Source of the DNA: Clarkia xantiana subsp. parviflora
Lineage: Eukaryota; Streptophyta; Magnoliopsida; Myrtales; Onagraceae
Length of the DNA stretch: 64,000 nucleotides
Assembly (NCBI GenBank): GCA_036873135.1
Contig: JAPTYO010000039.1
Coordinates: forward strand, 1-64,000
Direction of reading: 5' to 3'
The notes under the pieces are model-generated. The model was not told the origin of the DNA, searched no databases, and saw only the letters and a program-made list of their open reading frames with translations. Numbering within the stretch: position 1 is the stretch's first letter; every line of letters begins with the position of its first letter. Positions 26,953 to 38,270 of this stretch are shown piece by piece. The position numbers and the translations under genes were made by a program.

Positions 26953-28160
26953 TATATTATATAAATAAATCAATTGAAAAGTTACTCTATGGATGGTAAC
27001 TAAATAAACTACCAAACTGGTATGGAGAATGGTAAGTTGATGAGCCGCAGAAATCAGGATACTAGTTTGTTTGACTTTGACCCTCATTGGTTGACTTCTT
27101 TTCACAGATTTGACTGTAGGTTTGCTAGTAATATTATAGTTGTAGTTGTCACTGAGATGACTAGTAGATGAATTCTAATTGGTCCTTGTTGGGGATTTAA
27201 TAGATATTAGGTATTGTACACACAAAGCAATGTGACTATTATTAATATATGTACGATGATATTTAATATAATAATAATTAATTAATTAAAATTATTGAAT
27301 CCTTTATGTGTTTTGATGTACCTATTTTACTAATAAATTGAAAATTGAAACTCTTCATTAGGGATTCTATTCTATTAGCAAGTATCGGGATATGGTAATA
27401 TTGCTGAGGTGACATTCATAATTAGTATATGCATAGATATAAACCCTAAACCCTAAATCATATATCATATCAGGCAGTGTAGTTTCATACATACGTATAA
27501 ATAATAATATATTATTTTATGAAATTACAGTGATTAATTTATTATATCTATTATGCTGACAGAATAATTGAATTTTTTAGAAAAATATATAATTAAGATT
27601 AAAAAAAAAACAAAAAAAAAAACTTATCAATCTGACAAGTTTTAAGGTTTATATATTACGTTAATAGGATATAATTTGGTTGGTAAATACATTATTTATC
27701 ATCCAAATTTTTATTTTGGGTGATAAATACATTCTTTACCGATCAAATTATTATTTGGCCTGTATATGTAATATAATGTCAATAAAATACATTTTACAAG
27801 AAAAAAAAAGTTCATATTGAAAAAAAAAAATTACAATTTTACTGGTGGTATTTCGGTAAATGTAATACAATCCTAACCAAATTCATTTTTCAACAAATAA
27901 AAAAGATTGATTTTTCAAAATAATATATAATATTTTACCGATATTACCCCCAATTTTTTAATTAAAAAATTGGCTGAGTAGAAAAGAGAGTTGGTAAGAA
28001 ACGAAAAGAAAGTTGGTTGAGTAACAAAATCTTGACCTCAGATTATAGCTAGCTGAACGTTTGGTTGGTCCTCTGACCGGTTAACAGCCGGTAATCCGCC
28101 CTTAATCTACCGGTCAATCGCATCAACTGCCAGTCCCCCATTCACCGGCAGCCCTCCATA
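26953..28160. other. AT-rich intergenic DNA
   Basis: I see no gene here. The stretch holds poly-A/T runs, several TA-rich patches and diffuse direct repeats of GGTAAATACATT-like sequence near 27680-27740. The only distinct short motif is a telomere-like run at 27441-27457, listed separately. Confidence 0.6.
27441..27457. repeat. Short interstitial telomere-like motif
   Basis: AAACCCTAAACCCTAAA is about two and a half units of the plant telomere repeat (CCCTAAA). A run this short is more likely a telo-box or chance occurrence than a fusion site. No transcript start is evident beside it. Confidence 0.4.
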
Positions 28161-28162
28161 AC

Positions 28163-28382
28163 CGCCACGTGTCCTTCTCTTACAGGATTCCATACATGAA
28201 ATCGCGTGCTCGTTCGTCGTCAAACATCATAATAAAAAGAACAGAAGATCCTTTGTATGCAATTTTCGTCTTCATCGTTTTCTCTCCAGATATTCAAACT
28301 CATAGAATCGACATAGTACGATGAATCGATCGACAAGAACCAAGTTCGGTTTGATGATGAATCTCCAGATATTCAAATCCAG
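28163..28382 (+). promoter_or_regulatory. Possible orphan promoter, leader and first exon
   Basis: This GC-richer island contains a G-box/ABRE-type motif, GCCACGTGTCC, with CACGTG at 28166-28171. A CT-rich leader follows, then an ATG at 28321. The open frame from that ATG ends at a possible splice donor, AG|GTTGGT, at 28382/28383 after about 20 codons. I recognise no protein and find no matching second exon downstream, where sequence is (TA)n-rich. It could be the head of a gene whose body was lost, a non-coding transcript start, or chance. Confidence 0.25.
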
Positions 28383-28855
28383 GTTGGTGCAATGTTTTCT
28401 TGTTTCTTCATGTTTCTTATCATCATGTTGCTGTGAAATTCATCTGTTGATGTTTTACAGCTAATGCACCATATTGTTACATCTATATTATATATATATA
28501 TATTGTATATATATTATTTTGGCATTAGGGATTTATAGACTTAGAAATTGCACTTTTTTGTTTTTAATAATGCATGATTATAAATATTTCATTTTATTTG
28601 TTTTGAAAGTAATCTAGTTGATAAGACATTTAGAGAGGTACAGAATGTTTCGAGTTTGACAACCTAGATTAAATAGTGCAAAAATAAATAAGTTTAAACC
28701 CTAATGAAAAAAATATTAATGTTTTTAATAGACTTTTCTTCAACTTATGGAAGTTGCTTTTAAAGAATTTAGCAATCGTAAGAATAATACTTAAATCATT
28801 CGGCTTGTTATGTTGCTCTTGAAGCAGCAACTTTAGTCCCCCAGAATTTGAAACA

Positions 28856-28859
28856 AATC

Positions 28860-28899
<40 letters not shown>

Positions 28900-29004
28900 T
28901 AGTGGTAAACAAAGTGTATATATATATATATATATATGCATGCTGACCACCACGCACATATAGCCCATTAAAAGTTAATAATTCTTTCCTAAAGAGTTTT
29001 AAGG

Positions 29005-29046
<42 letters not shown>

Positions 29047-29073
29047 CAAAATCATTAAAAGAATACCATAGAC

Positions 29074-29108
<35 letters not shown>
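28856..29108. repeat. Cluster of (TA)n microsatellites and a poly(A) tract
   Basis: Separate (TA/AT)n tracts lie near 28859-28900, 28916-28937 and 29009-29045. A run of about 32 A residues follows at 29077-29108. The predicted 99-codon frame across this DNA on the minus strand is alternating Ile/Tyr from the TA repeats and is not a gene. Confidence 0.85.
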
Positions 29109-29110
<2 letters not shown>

Positions 29111-29331
29111 TAGGAATTATATTAAACAAGTTTAGGGTTCTATATATTAGGACTTTAGGGTTGTATTAGTAGGAAAAAAAATATTACTTACACTATTGTG
29201 GATATAAAAAAAATGATAGAGCAATTGAAATAAATAAGACAAAATAATTCACAGTGATATAATTATAAACTATAATCTATAGACCAACCTTTTGAGTATT
29301 TTCAATTTCTCTGACATCCATACTTTTTTGG

Positions 29332-29705
29332 TTTTTTTTTTTTTTTAACACTGTCATCGTAAAAAGATTAAATGGCTTTAAACTCATCTCGTTATGTGAC
29401 GTTTAAACTCTTATGTTTACATTTTGGGTCTTTCCAATCCAATTTAGTAAACACAACAAGGATATGCACCGACTCCTTCAACATAACACTATCAGTAACC
29501 TAGTATAGTCAAGAGGGTTGTCCCGTTAAACCTAATTCTACTAACGACCTCTTATACATGAGCTATATGTGGGCCAGGCGGGGAACTGGTGTTTTAATCA
29601 GGTTATTACGAGGTGATTTTTTGAAGAATTTCGAACATAGGACCTCGAAACCAATTAGATGGGAGTAAATATTTTTAACCACTAAATCACATTTGCGGGT
29701 GGTAA
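29332..29705 (-). mobile_element. SINE-like element (tRNA-derived head, A tail)
   Basis: Read on the minus strand, the element begins with an RNA polymerase III A-box-like TTTAGTGGTTAAAA and, about 40 bp on, a B-box-like GTCCTATGTTCGAAAT. This spacing and sequence are usual for plant tRNA-derived SINEs. It ends in an A-rich run (a T run on the plus strand near 29332-29346). I could not identify a convincing target duplication, so the borders are approximate. Confidence 0.45.
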
Positions 29706-30583
29706 TTGTGTATATTATTTGCTCACTATATTTTTGCATAAAATAATGAAAGAGTTGAAAAAAGGATATGGGAAAAAGGAAATGCAACTTAAAGTTGATA
29801 TGGGAGAGAAAGTCAACCCATACCAACAAATCTACCAATCATAACTTATACTAAGAAGCAAGGACTGGTAGCTTCAGCTATTATAGTTTGAGGGGCAGAT
29901 ATGAATTCAATTCTTTTGTAGAGTTTTAGTTAATAACAATCTGCTCTTATCTTTGTTTAATTCTAATTAATCACCCAATGATTAGGTTGAAAAATTGTTA
30001 ATCTCAATTAGACTTCTGAATTTGGATCTAGCTAATTGTGCTTAACCAATTCAATTGGGACTTGGGCCCAAAAAAATCAATTGGGTGGGAATAGGATTAA
30101 ATTAGTACATTTCCTAGATAGATACTCAAACCGTATTGGAGATTTGCTTGCTAGGATCCTTTGAAAGTATTCATGCTTTAAATTTATTTTTGCAAATATT
30201 TTATTTATAATTTTACCCAAAAGTTTGTAAAATTAAACTGAATAATCACAATGGTTATAAAAGTGAATTTTAAGATTTTTTTTTTTAATTTAAATGTTAA
30301 GGTTTATAGTGTAGAAAAAAAAATAACAGTTTTTTAAAAAAAAAAACAATAAAAAATATTCGGAGGCACAAATAAAAATAAAATAATTACTAAAAGAGAC
30401 AAAGTATAATTCTCTTAAAATTGAAGGATTAAACTATAAATAAAATAATTTCTAAACAAAAATAATGCATGAAAGCACCAATACTTTAAAATGATGTTAG
30501 ACAAACCGTATTGGATTTTGTTGTGGCATGCTTGTATTAAAATTGTTATGATTGATATTGTTCTAGTCTACTAGACTTCTCTG

Positions 30584-30661
<78 letters not shown>

Positions 30662-31917
30662 TTTTGGCCCAACATGTAGGACCTATTTTAAAAGCCCAGA
30701 AGCTGACTAGTCTTGGGCTTTGTTTATTAGGCTGGGCCTCGTTATTCTCACTGCATTAATAAGGACTTACTTTATTACACGGCTGCCCCCTAATCTTTCA
30801 AGCTCGCTGAACAACAACCCAAACATACTTGCGTGGGTATCATTTTGCCCCATAATGCTTCATTTGTCTAAATCCGTTACAAAATGTCAAAATTTGTTGT
30901 AAACTTGTATGCTGATGCTATTTTTATTAATATGCTATACTTAATTGTACATTTTTTTAAAGTATGAATTGTTTAGTTATAATTAGAATTGATCTTTGTT
31001 GGTTGGTATCATAAAATTAGGGTTTATAAGGGTCATCACTTAGTTTGTATCATATAATTACGTAGCTTGGGCGCTCAATCAACTAATTAACCAATGTAAC
31101 AAACTTTCATATATTGTTAGTCATCTCTTAGTTAGAGAAACTTTACCTACTTGTTGCATGATCTGCAAATATTTTGCATGTCATAGAACATCAAATAATC
31201 ATGCGAATTTCACTTTGGCTATATATTTGATGATTGTTTTTATTTAGACAATATTGCTAGTTGAATTTATATAAATTTGCAACAAGCTAGCTACCTCTAA
31301 TTGAGTTAAATGTGAAGGAACACTTGTTGGGATTTTTTGTGTGTGTAATTTATTAGCTAAACTTTGGGTAAATTTGCAAAATTTCCCATTTAATAAGAAA
31401 TTAGACGGAGCTAGTTATTATAACACCAACTTTAATTCCAATTAAATGGGAAATTAGACGGAGCTAGTGTACCGTAACACTGTATAATTAGTTTAGCTAA
31501 TAAATTGTTAAAAAAAAAAGTTCAGCTAATGATCACTTAGCAATGTTTCTAATTAACACTTGATTGTATGCTTAGTTGCTTTAGTATTTAGTATATTATA
31601 TATAATACTTGAGACATAGTATATTAAACCAATAAATAAATACATTTCAAAAAAATACATTGCTTGATATGTTTTTTTTTATTATCGTTTTGTAAAATAC
31701 AGATGATGATTACACAATAAGTACTCACTAATACAACACTGAAACAACATCAATCTGATATTAGGGAGTATAAAATACACCCCTAATACAATAATAATAG
31801 TAATAATAACAATAATAATAATAATAAGCACACAAACAACACAATAATATATATGACCACCTCACACCAAACCCTAGCTAGCTAGTACTTACTGATCATA
31901 TCATATATTGCATGCAT
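29706..31917. other. AT-rich intergenic DNA 3' of the MYB gene
   Basis: No credible gene is visible. The stretch has AT-rich unique sequence, the (AAT)n array listed separately, and a small hairpin-type repeat in which AATTTATTAGCTAAAC (near 31347) is complementary to GTTTAGCTAATAAATT (near 31492). Within the hairpin, AAATTAGACGGAGCTAG occurs twice as a direct repeat. The last 150 bp, with scattered AAT units, is probably the MYB 3' untranslated region. Confidence 0.6.
30583..30663. repeat. (AAT)n microsatellite
   Basis: About 26 uninterrupted ATA/AAT trinucleotide units. It is a simple sequence repeat and probably length-polymorphic. Confidence 0.95.
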
Positions 31918-33866
31918 TTATAGCTTCTGCTGCTCATTTTGATTGTCGTTTGCTGTCTTTGTTTCATTACCAAACTCCGATGATGTTATCGCAGATTCCC
32001 AGCCAAGCCCAAATGCAGAAACTGTGTTAATAGGGACGATCGAGCTCTGCTGTGGATTAAACCCATCGTCGTTGATCAAAGAGTTCAAGAATGAAGAGAA
32101 GACAATGTCTTCGTTGCAGTAGTTGATGTCTTCTTCCCCGAACCCGTTATTCTGGACGATTGGACCGCCGTCTCCATGGACGAACATGGCAGCTGCAGCT
32201 TCATCTTCAACCTCCGGATTATGTAAGTAGTATCCGCCATGGCTGCGGCTTTCATTCCACTGCAAGAAATTAAAAAAGAGATATTTTTTGTTAGGAGTTG
32301 GAAAGTTTCTGAATTTGCATGGGTTTTCAATATTGGGTTTATTTTCTTTGCAAATAATAACTAGATTTCTTGTAGTTTTCCAGAAAACTCTTGAATTTGG
32401 AAGGGTTTTCAATGTTAGGTTCATTTTCTTGGCAAATAATAACTAGAGTTCTTGTAGTTTTTCAGAAAATGCCTAATTTTGGAAGGGTTTCAATATTAGA
32501 TTCATTTTCTTGATAAATAACTAGATTTCTTGTAGTTTTCCAGAAAATTATTGAATTTGGAAGGGTTTTCAATATAAGGTTCATTTTCTTGGCAAATAAC
32601 TAGATTTCTTATAGTTTTCCAGAAAATTCCTGAATTTGAAAGGGTTTTCAATATGAGGTTCAATTTCTTGGCAAATAACTAGATTTCTTGTAGTTTTCCA
32701 GAAAATTCCTGAATTTGAAAGGGGTTTCAATATATTAGGTTCATTTTTTTTGGCAAATAACTAGTCTTCTTGTAGTTTTCTAGAAATTCCAAGATAGTTA
32801 CCTATGGAAACTCAAATACAAATATAAGGTATATAAGGTATGGTGAATTTTAGAAATCAAAATACCCAATAACCCATTTGTCCTACATTACTTTAATTTA
32901 TATTGCTAAATCGAGTAATTAACATTAATTACTACGTAAGTAATGTTAATTACTTAATGTAGCGCACTAGTTAGCATTAATAAGGTAGCACACTTAACAG
33001 ATGCGCTACGTAATTAATGCTAATTACTCGATGTAGTAGTGCAATTGCACAACGTTCATTACGCACTTTGGAAAGTGCGCTATTTGTTCTCTAAAACTCA
33101 CTATTTTTTAGTTAACAAAGATAGATTTTTGGGCGATTTTTCCCATGTTTTTTGCAAATAGAAAGATTTCTGGTAGTTTTCCACACCTCCTTATTGACTT
33201 CATCTTCTTCCTCTAGACCAGAAGAAGCGGAATTAGGGTTTGACATCTGGGAGCGGTTGGGACGACGGCGTTTCAGCTTTGACGATGGAGCTGCAGCTTT
33301 CGTTGCCGTTGACTTGTCAGTACTGTCGGAGAGAGGCTTGTGAGTACGAGGATCGATCCCTTGGCCGATGAGCTTCTTGCTCAGATGCGTGTTCCAGTAA
33401 TTCTTAATCTCGTTATCCGTCCGCCCCGGGATCCGCCCCGCTATCAGCGACCACCTGCGAAAAAACCTTACTTTCACACAACAGAAAACCCTAATTTTGG
33501 CCGAAACCCTAGAAATCGGATTCGATTTTGAGAAATGAGGAATTTTTGGCGGACGAACCTGTTGCCGAGGAGGCGGTGGAGGCGGAGGATGAGGTCCTCC
33601 TCGTCGGGATCGATCTGGCCGCGCTTGACGTTGGGGCGGAGGTAGTTCATCCAGCGGAGGCGGCAGCTCTTGCCGCACCGGAGAAGGCCGGCCCGCTTCG
33701 GAAGCGTCCGCCACCGTCCTTCGCCGTCGCGGTTGATGTAGCTGGAGAGAAGCTCGTCCTCCTCCGGCGTCCATGGGCCGCGCTTCAGACCTACCTTGCT
33801 GCAGCACGGCGTCGTCTTGCTGCCTCCGGCGACCGATGTGGACGGAGCTTTAATTGGGTTCCTCAT
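31918..33866 (-). CDS. MYB5: R2R3-MYB transcription factor, MYB5 type
   Basis: The coding exons on the minus strand are 33866-33559, 33454-33187 and 32259-31918, with GT-AG introns in matching phase (918 nt, 305 residues). The R2 repeat spans about residues 28-80 (W32, W52, W72) and R3 about 81-130 (W104, W123). The bHLH-binding signature DLx2Rx3Lx6Lx3R is complete at D91-R110. The TTPCCSK leader and the C-terminal [11 protein letters not shown] at about 246-256 match the MYB5 group as I recall it. Known MYB5 proteins act in the nucleus with bHLH and WD40 partners on proanthocyanidin, seed-coat mucilage and trichome genes; this role is inferred here by family. Both intron positions lie where R2R3-MYB genes usually have them or just C-terminal of the domain. 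The second intron is enlarged by tandem repeats and a hairpin. The start is the first ATG in frame, at 33866. The exon 2 donor (GGAG|GTGTGG) is the least certain junction. Confidence 0.9.
32290..32790. repeat. ~80-bp tandem repeat in MYB5 intron 2
   Basis: The unit contains CTAGATTTCTTGTAGTTTTC followed by CAGAAAATTCCTGAATTTGG (plus strand). The TGTAGTTTTC landmark lies near 32371, 32453, 32531, 32610, 32689 and 32771, giving periods of 78-82 bp. A more divergent unit near 33130-33186 abuts the exon 2 splice donor, so the array may have grown from the start of the intron. It is simple intron expansion and does not alter the coding frame. Confidence 0.88.
32910..33033. repeat. Hairpin-forming inverted repeat in MYB5 intron 2
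   Basis: The left arm ATCGAGTAATTAACATTAAT (32910-32929) is complementary to the right arm ATTAATGCTAATTACTCGAT (near 33013-33032) with one mismatch. Between them GTAGCGCA and TGCGCTAC form a second inner pair. It looks like a small foldback or MITE remnant. No clear target duplication was found. Confidence 0.6.
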
Positions 33867-34549
33867 GATCGGCGAATCGGAGAGCCGTCTCTGTATATAG
33901 TGTTAGCGTGTCTCTTTGATTCTCTATCCAGTAATTTGGGGCAATGGTGGAGAGCTGGTTATCGCTGTATTCAGAAATTGAAATTTTGGGTTTTTCATTT
34001 TTTTCTCTTTTGCAGTGACTGGATAGAATAGATACACCTCGACGCGGTGTGTCGAGAGTGCAGAATACGCGCCGGATCTGGTGGTGTCAGCACATTTAAT
34101 GATGTTGATCCAAATCCAATATATTTGTGGATTTAATGGATCTGGTGAGCTGGGTATAATTTGGATAAAAGAAATTATTAAATAATATTAAAGTATGACA
34201 TTGTTTTGCCAAAATATTTAACTTTTTAATAGTGTTTTAAAAAACCAGGCGGTCGAACCAGATTGGACAGTCAGTTATTAGTCTAGTTTGAGTAAAATGT
34301 CGGAAATGCATAATCCGGGTTGATAGTGTGAATTGGCCGTCAAAACTGTGAAAACCGGTACTAATATACCGGTCTGAATGGCAAAAAATACATGTTGAAT
34401 TTAAAACGTGAATTTATTGATGATGAATCAAAATATGTCAATATGTGAAGAATCATTATATGTCGATTATGACGAAATAATATTGATTCAATCAATTTGA
34501 TTAATCGGTATTATTATACCAATAATTATACTTATCAACCATTCCGTAC
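33867..34549. other. MYB5 upstream region
   Basis: This is the presumed promoter of the minus-strand MYB gene. A TATATA-like motif lies at 33893-33899 but only about 30 bp before the ATG, too close to be the core element of a transcript with a normal leader. Beyond about 34220 the sequence resembles decayed transposon DNA (ACCAGGCGGTCGAACC and ACCGGTACTAATATACCGGT) and gives way to the hAT element at 34558. No other gene is visible. Confidence 0.45.
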
Positions 34550-34557
34550 GTCTCAAT

Positions 34558-35204
34558 TAGGCCTGTCAATTTTACCCGTGACCCGCAAATGACCCGCAAA
34601 TGACCCGTTCACGGGTCGGGTCCGGGTACTCCTAGTCTTACTAACGGGTCATTTACGGGTTGACCCGTAAATGACCCGTTGAGGGCGGGCCGAGTACGGG
34701 TTTATAGCTAGGACCCGTACCCGGCCCGTGACCCGTTGAAATCAGGTAAGTTTTTTGTTTTTTTTATCCTAACCTTAGCGTGCAGAGAGTCCAGAGTTTA
34801 ATAGATAGATTAGTTAATTAATAATGGAGGGTTTTCTTTGATTAGTAGGATAGATTATCATTTCCACCTCGCCATGTGTTTAGTAGATAGACTAGTTAAT
34901 TAACAATGGAGAGTTTTCTTTTTCAAATTTGTATATGATTATTAATTTATTTACGTGGCTTGATTTGAGGACAGGCAACGAAGCTATATAACCCCACTAT
35001 GCTGTCTGATGTGCTTCTTGAATGGTTTTACGCAGAGCTGACCCGGGTCACGGGTCAGACCCGGGCCAACCCGTGACCCGGGATCCCGGGTACGGGTTTG
35101 CAACCCTGACCCGTGGTGACCCCCGGGTCAATCACGGGTCGGGTGGTCGGTGACCCGCGGGTCACGGGTTACGGGTCACGGGTTGACCCGTTTTGACAGG
35201 CCTA
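34558..35204. mobile_element. hAT-type element with ACCCG-rich ends
   Basis: The element begins TAGGCCTGTCAA and ends with the inverted copy TTGACAGGCCTA. It is flanked by the perfect 8-bp target duplication GTCTCAAT (34550-34557 and 35205-35212). Subterminal regions on both sides are packed with short GACCCG/CGGGTC motifs in both orientations, probably transposase binding sites. The 647-bp length and lack of a coding frame indicate a non-autonomous hAT element. The middle (about 34750-35030) is AT-rich filler. Confidence 0.88.
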
Positions 35205-35814
35205 GTCTCAATAGGTTTCACTTAGTAGTAATACAAATGTTACTCTTAGTAATAATATATAATTACACGATAAAGAGAATGTTATTTGTTATTTCTTTAG
35301 TAATGTGTGTTAATTCTATTGTTTGTATTTTTGTTATAATATAATTATAAATTTTAAATTATAACAATTATTATTTAAAATAAATAATATATGCTCATTT
35401 TCTATAATAATAAATAATTATCAGTTATTGTAGCAGTTTCACTATGATAGACATAGAAGATGAGATAGAATACACATTATTGAACCGTGGAAACTAACTT
35501 AGAAAAGTTGAACCGATCAGTTGGAACCATAATAGCGTCGTATGCGACTCTCCGGTTCGAGTAGGCCTACACAACTTGGAGCGTGACACCAAAATAGTGA
35601 TTAAGCGCGTGGCGGTAGCTTTGATTTATAAAAGAATGGGTCCCATCCCCACTTAGGTGTTTTTCCACCTAGCGAAAACTTTATTTTCTTTTGATTTTCT
35701 ATCATTGGAGACATTTTTTTTAGGGTTTGGATTTTGAATTACATACAGTCATTAAAATTTAAAAATGTTAATATTGTATTCACAATTTCGCGATTTAAAA
35801 CTTTATTTAGGTTT

Positions 35815-35872
35815 AAGATTTAAACCTTAATGCTCCGGATCGATCGATCCGGAGCATTAAGGTTTAAATCTT
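35815..35872. repeat. 58-bp perfect palindrome
   Basis: The sequence reads outward from its centre (GATCGATCGATC) as CCGGAGCATTAAGGTTTAAA on the right and its exact complement on the left. All 29 base pairs match and there is no spacer. It would form a cruciform or a long RNA hairpin. It lies in AT-rich intergenic DNA with no gene beside it. Confidence 0.93.
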
Positions 35873-37880
35873 CTTTTAAGGAGTTAATTCTAGCGGGATT
35901 TGAATATGTATTGTTTATGTGAAGATAACTCGTTTTGTCAATTGATCTAACAAATTTTAAGTAAAATTTTGAATTTTGGCTTTTTAAAGCCCATAGGCAA
36001 TCTTGTATATATATATATATAAAAACTAAATCACTACATACATTTTGATATAATAACAAATTGATGCATGAATATTACTTCTTTAAAAATTGGCTATCTA
36101 AACGGCTTAATTATTAAAAAAAAAATAAAAATAAAAAACGGACATAAATAGAGTGTGTTTTAATCACGTATAGTCTTTTTATGTGTACTCAAGATAATTT
36201 TGACAATAAAAATACTTTCAATTATACGCCTAATTGGATCTCCACCCAACAGAAATGTCTACCATGCTTCTTAAAGTAAGGATGCTTTTAGAACGAGGGA
36301 TCTGTATGCAATTATTTTATTTGCATTTTTACTCAAAATGTTTTATTTTTTTTAAAATAACTCTTATTTTTATTTGCTATTATATATATATATATATATC
36401 TTGATTATTAAAGTTCTATCATTCGAAAATAATCCAAAATTTTCTACAATAATATAAAAAATATATTACATTTAAAATATTTCAAAGATAAAGAAAAAAT
36501 CTAAGGTGATACTTAAGCATTAGAAAAAAAATTAATGTTTTGAAATAGTAAAAAGAATTTCCAAAAGTCTAAAAATACAATTTAGAATGAAAATTTAAAA
36601 AAAAAAAAAAATCTAATTTCAATCATGTCTAGATCCAATCAATCGAGGGTCAACATTTGGGGTTTGTTTTCGTTTATTTAAATTCATTTTTTTTAGATTT
36701 AAAATATCTATATAAGTAATTTTATAATTATTTCTGTTTTTATACATATTTATACATTTGCTTCTTAAGAATTTTTTCCATAATTGGTTCTTTTACTAAT
36801 ATATCAATATATTTTATTCTTCATCTTATTCTTCATTTTATTCTTATTTGCATATATATATAGTTTACACCGTTTGAAATATTTTTTAGAGAAATTTTTA
36901 CCCCAATTTTATAACTATTCACAGTAGATTTATTGTTAAAAAATGTCACTAATTTTTTTGTTTATTCATTTAATTTTTACTATTTAAAATTTTCATGTTT
37001 TTTAAGAAAAATTCATTGTTTCTCACATGTATATATATTATATTTTGTTACAATTTTTAAAGTTCATTTAAATTTTAAAAAAAAAATCTTACTTTTTTAT
37101 TTTTATTATATATATATTTTCTCCTATTGTTATTTATTTTGAGGTTTTAAACATTTTATATAAAAAGTTTTGGGTAAGAATGTAAATAAATATTTGCAAA
37201 AATAACCAAAACTATGTATGCTATTAAAGCATGGTAGCAAGTCCCAATTTCAACTGTGCCTTTGAAATTGAACATTCAATTGAAAGTATTTTCTTGCATT
37301 CCTTTCAATTTCTTGGAGAATCCATATTGGTATACATCAATAGACCTCACGTGGCCAGAACTTGCTTCGTTTCTCTATAGTTTGATGAAATTTAGAACAT
37401 AAGTAGCGTTTTGCTAAAAACAATTATAAGCTCATGTATCAATTTAATTTAAAAATAAAGTTCAAGTAACGATTTGTAATTGAAACAAAGTCCAGGTAGA
37501 ATTTTATTATTAACCCTTTTCAAGTATTAAGATGGATGTATTTTTGGATTTACGTCCCATGTTATATCCACACTGAAACGTTTAACAAACCAAATAATAT
37601 CAGGTTGAGAACTAATAAAGTGGAAAACTTTGCTTCTTGGTTTACAAAATTGATAATATTTGATAACTTGTCAAAGAAAGAGAATGAAGCAAGATGGTCG
37701 TTGATAGACACAATATATTGGTCAATATATATGGAAGGAAAGGTGCGGAGCCATGTATGCTAATTAGAGCCCTAACCCAAAATGTGCAGCAACTCACACC
37801 CTCAAGGAGTACCGACTTTTGGTCGATATCGGCACGAGGACGACCACCGGACGTGACTACACCTAGCTCACCTAGATATC
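35873..37880. other. Very AT-rich intergenic DNA
   Basis: No gene can be supported. The stretch has (TA)n tracts (near 36006-36020 and 36382-36399), poly-A and poly-T runs, and short frames of Phe/Tyr/Lys-rich composition that reflect base bias only. Confidence 0.65.
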
Positions 37881-37884
37881 AAAG

Positions 37885-38270
37885 CTGGACTCCCCTGGTA
37901 GAGGTATTGCTAAACTAAATTGCGATGCTTCATGGGATGCACAATCAAAAACATGTGAAATTGGAATCATAGCGCACGACTTCTCTGGCTTAGTCATAGG
38001 AGGGGATAATTGAATGATTGTCGAGCATGGAAGCCTAGTTCTCGAAGCTATTGCACTACAACAATCGTACGTTTAGCTGCTAAAAAATTGGCTCGTATTG
38101 AAGTTGAATCAGACGCGAGGGAGGTAATCATAGCCATAACAGACATTAATCACCAAGCTCATTGGCAAATAGTCCCATCGCTCGAGAACATTATCATTCC
38201 AAGTGCCCGAGATTAGATGATGTTCCATCCCTAGAAAAGCAAACAGAAGTGCTATCTGGAGCGTGATACA
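37885..38270 (+). pseudogene. LINE-type RNase H (RVT_3) remnant
   Basis: Conceptual translation gives AKLNCDASWDA, then IGIIAHDFSGLVIGG, which ends at a stop near 38012. In a shifted frame it continues with AAKKLARIEVESDAREVII. These match the order of motifs in the RNase H-like domain that follows the reverse transcriptase in many plant non-LTR retrotransposons (CDAS near the first catalytic Asp; VESD near the later strand). The frame is broken by at least one frameshift and one stop, so it is dead. Only this C-terminal domain is left; the reverse transcriptase part is not visible upstream. Confidence 0.65.

Noticed and set aside
28669..28968. Minus-strand 99-codon frame
   Set aside because: The Ile/Tyr alternation comes from (TA)n microsatellites.
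30720..30902. Plus-strand 60-codon frame after the (AAT)n tract
   Set aside because: No recognised motif and no splice or promoter evidence; length is within chance.
33893..33899. TATATA motif before the MYB5 start as its TATA box
   Set aside because: It is only about 30 bp from the ATG, which would leave almost no leader.
33152..34031. Plus-strand frames of 63, 63 and 167 codons
   Set aside because: They are antisense shadows of the GC-rich MYB5 exons 1 and 2 and resemble no protein I know.
36933..37142. Plus-strand 69-codon Phe/Tyr/Lys-rich frame
   Set aside because: Composition matches the surrounding AT-rich DNA and there is no promoter or homologous motif.
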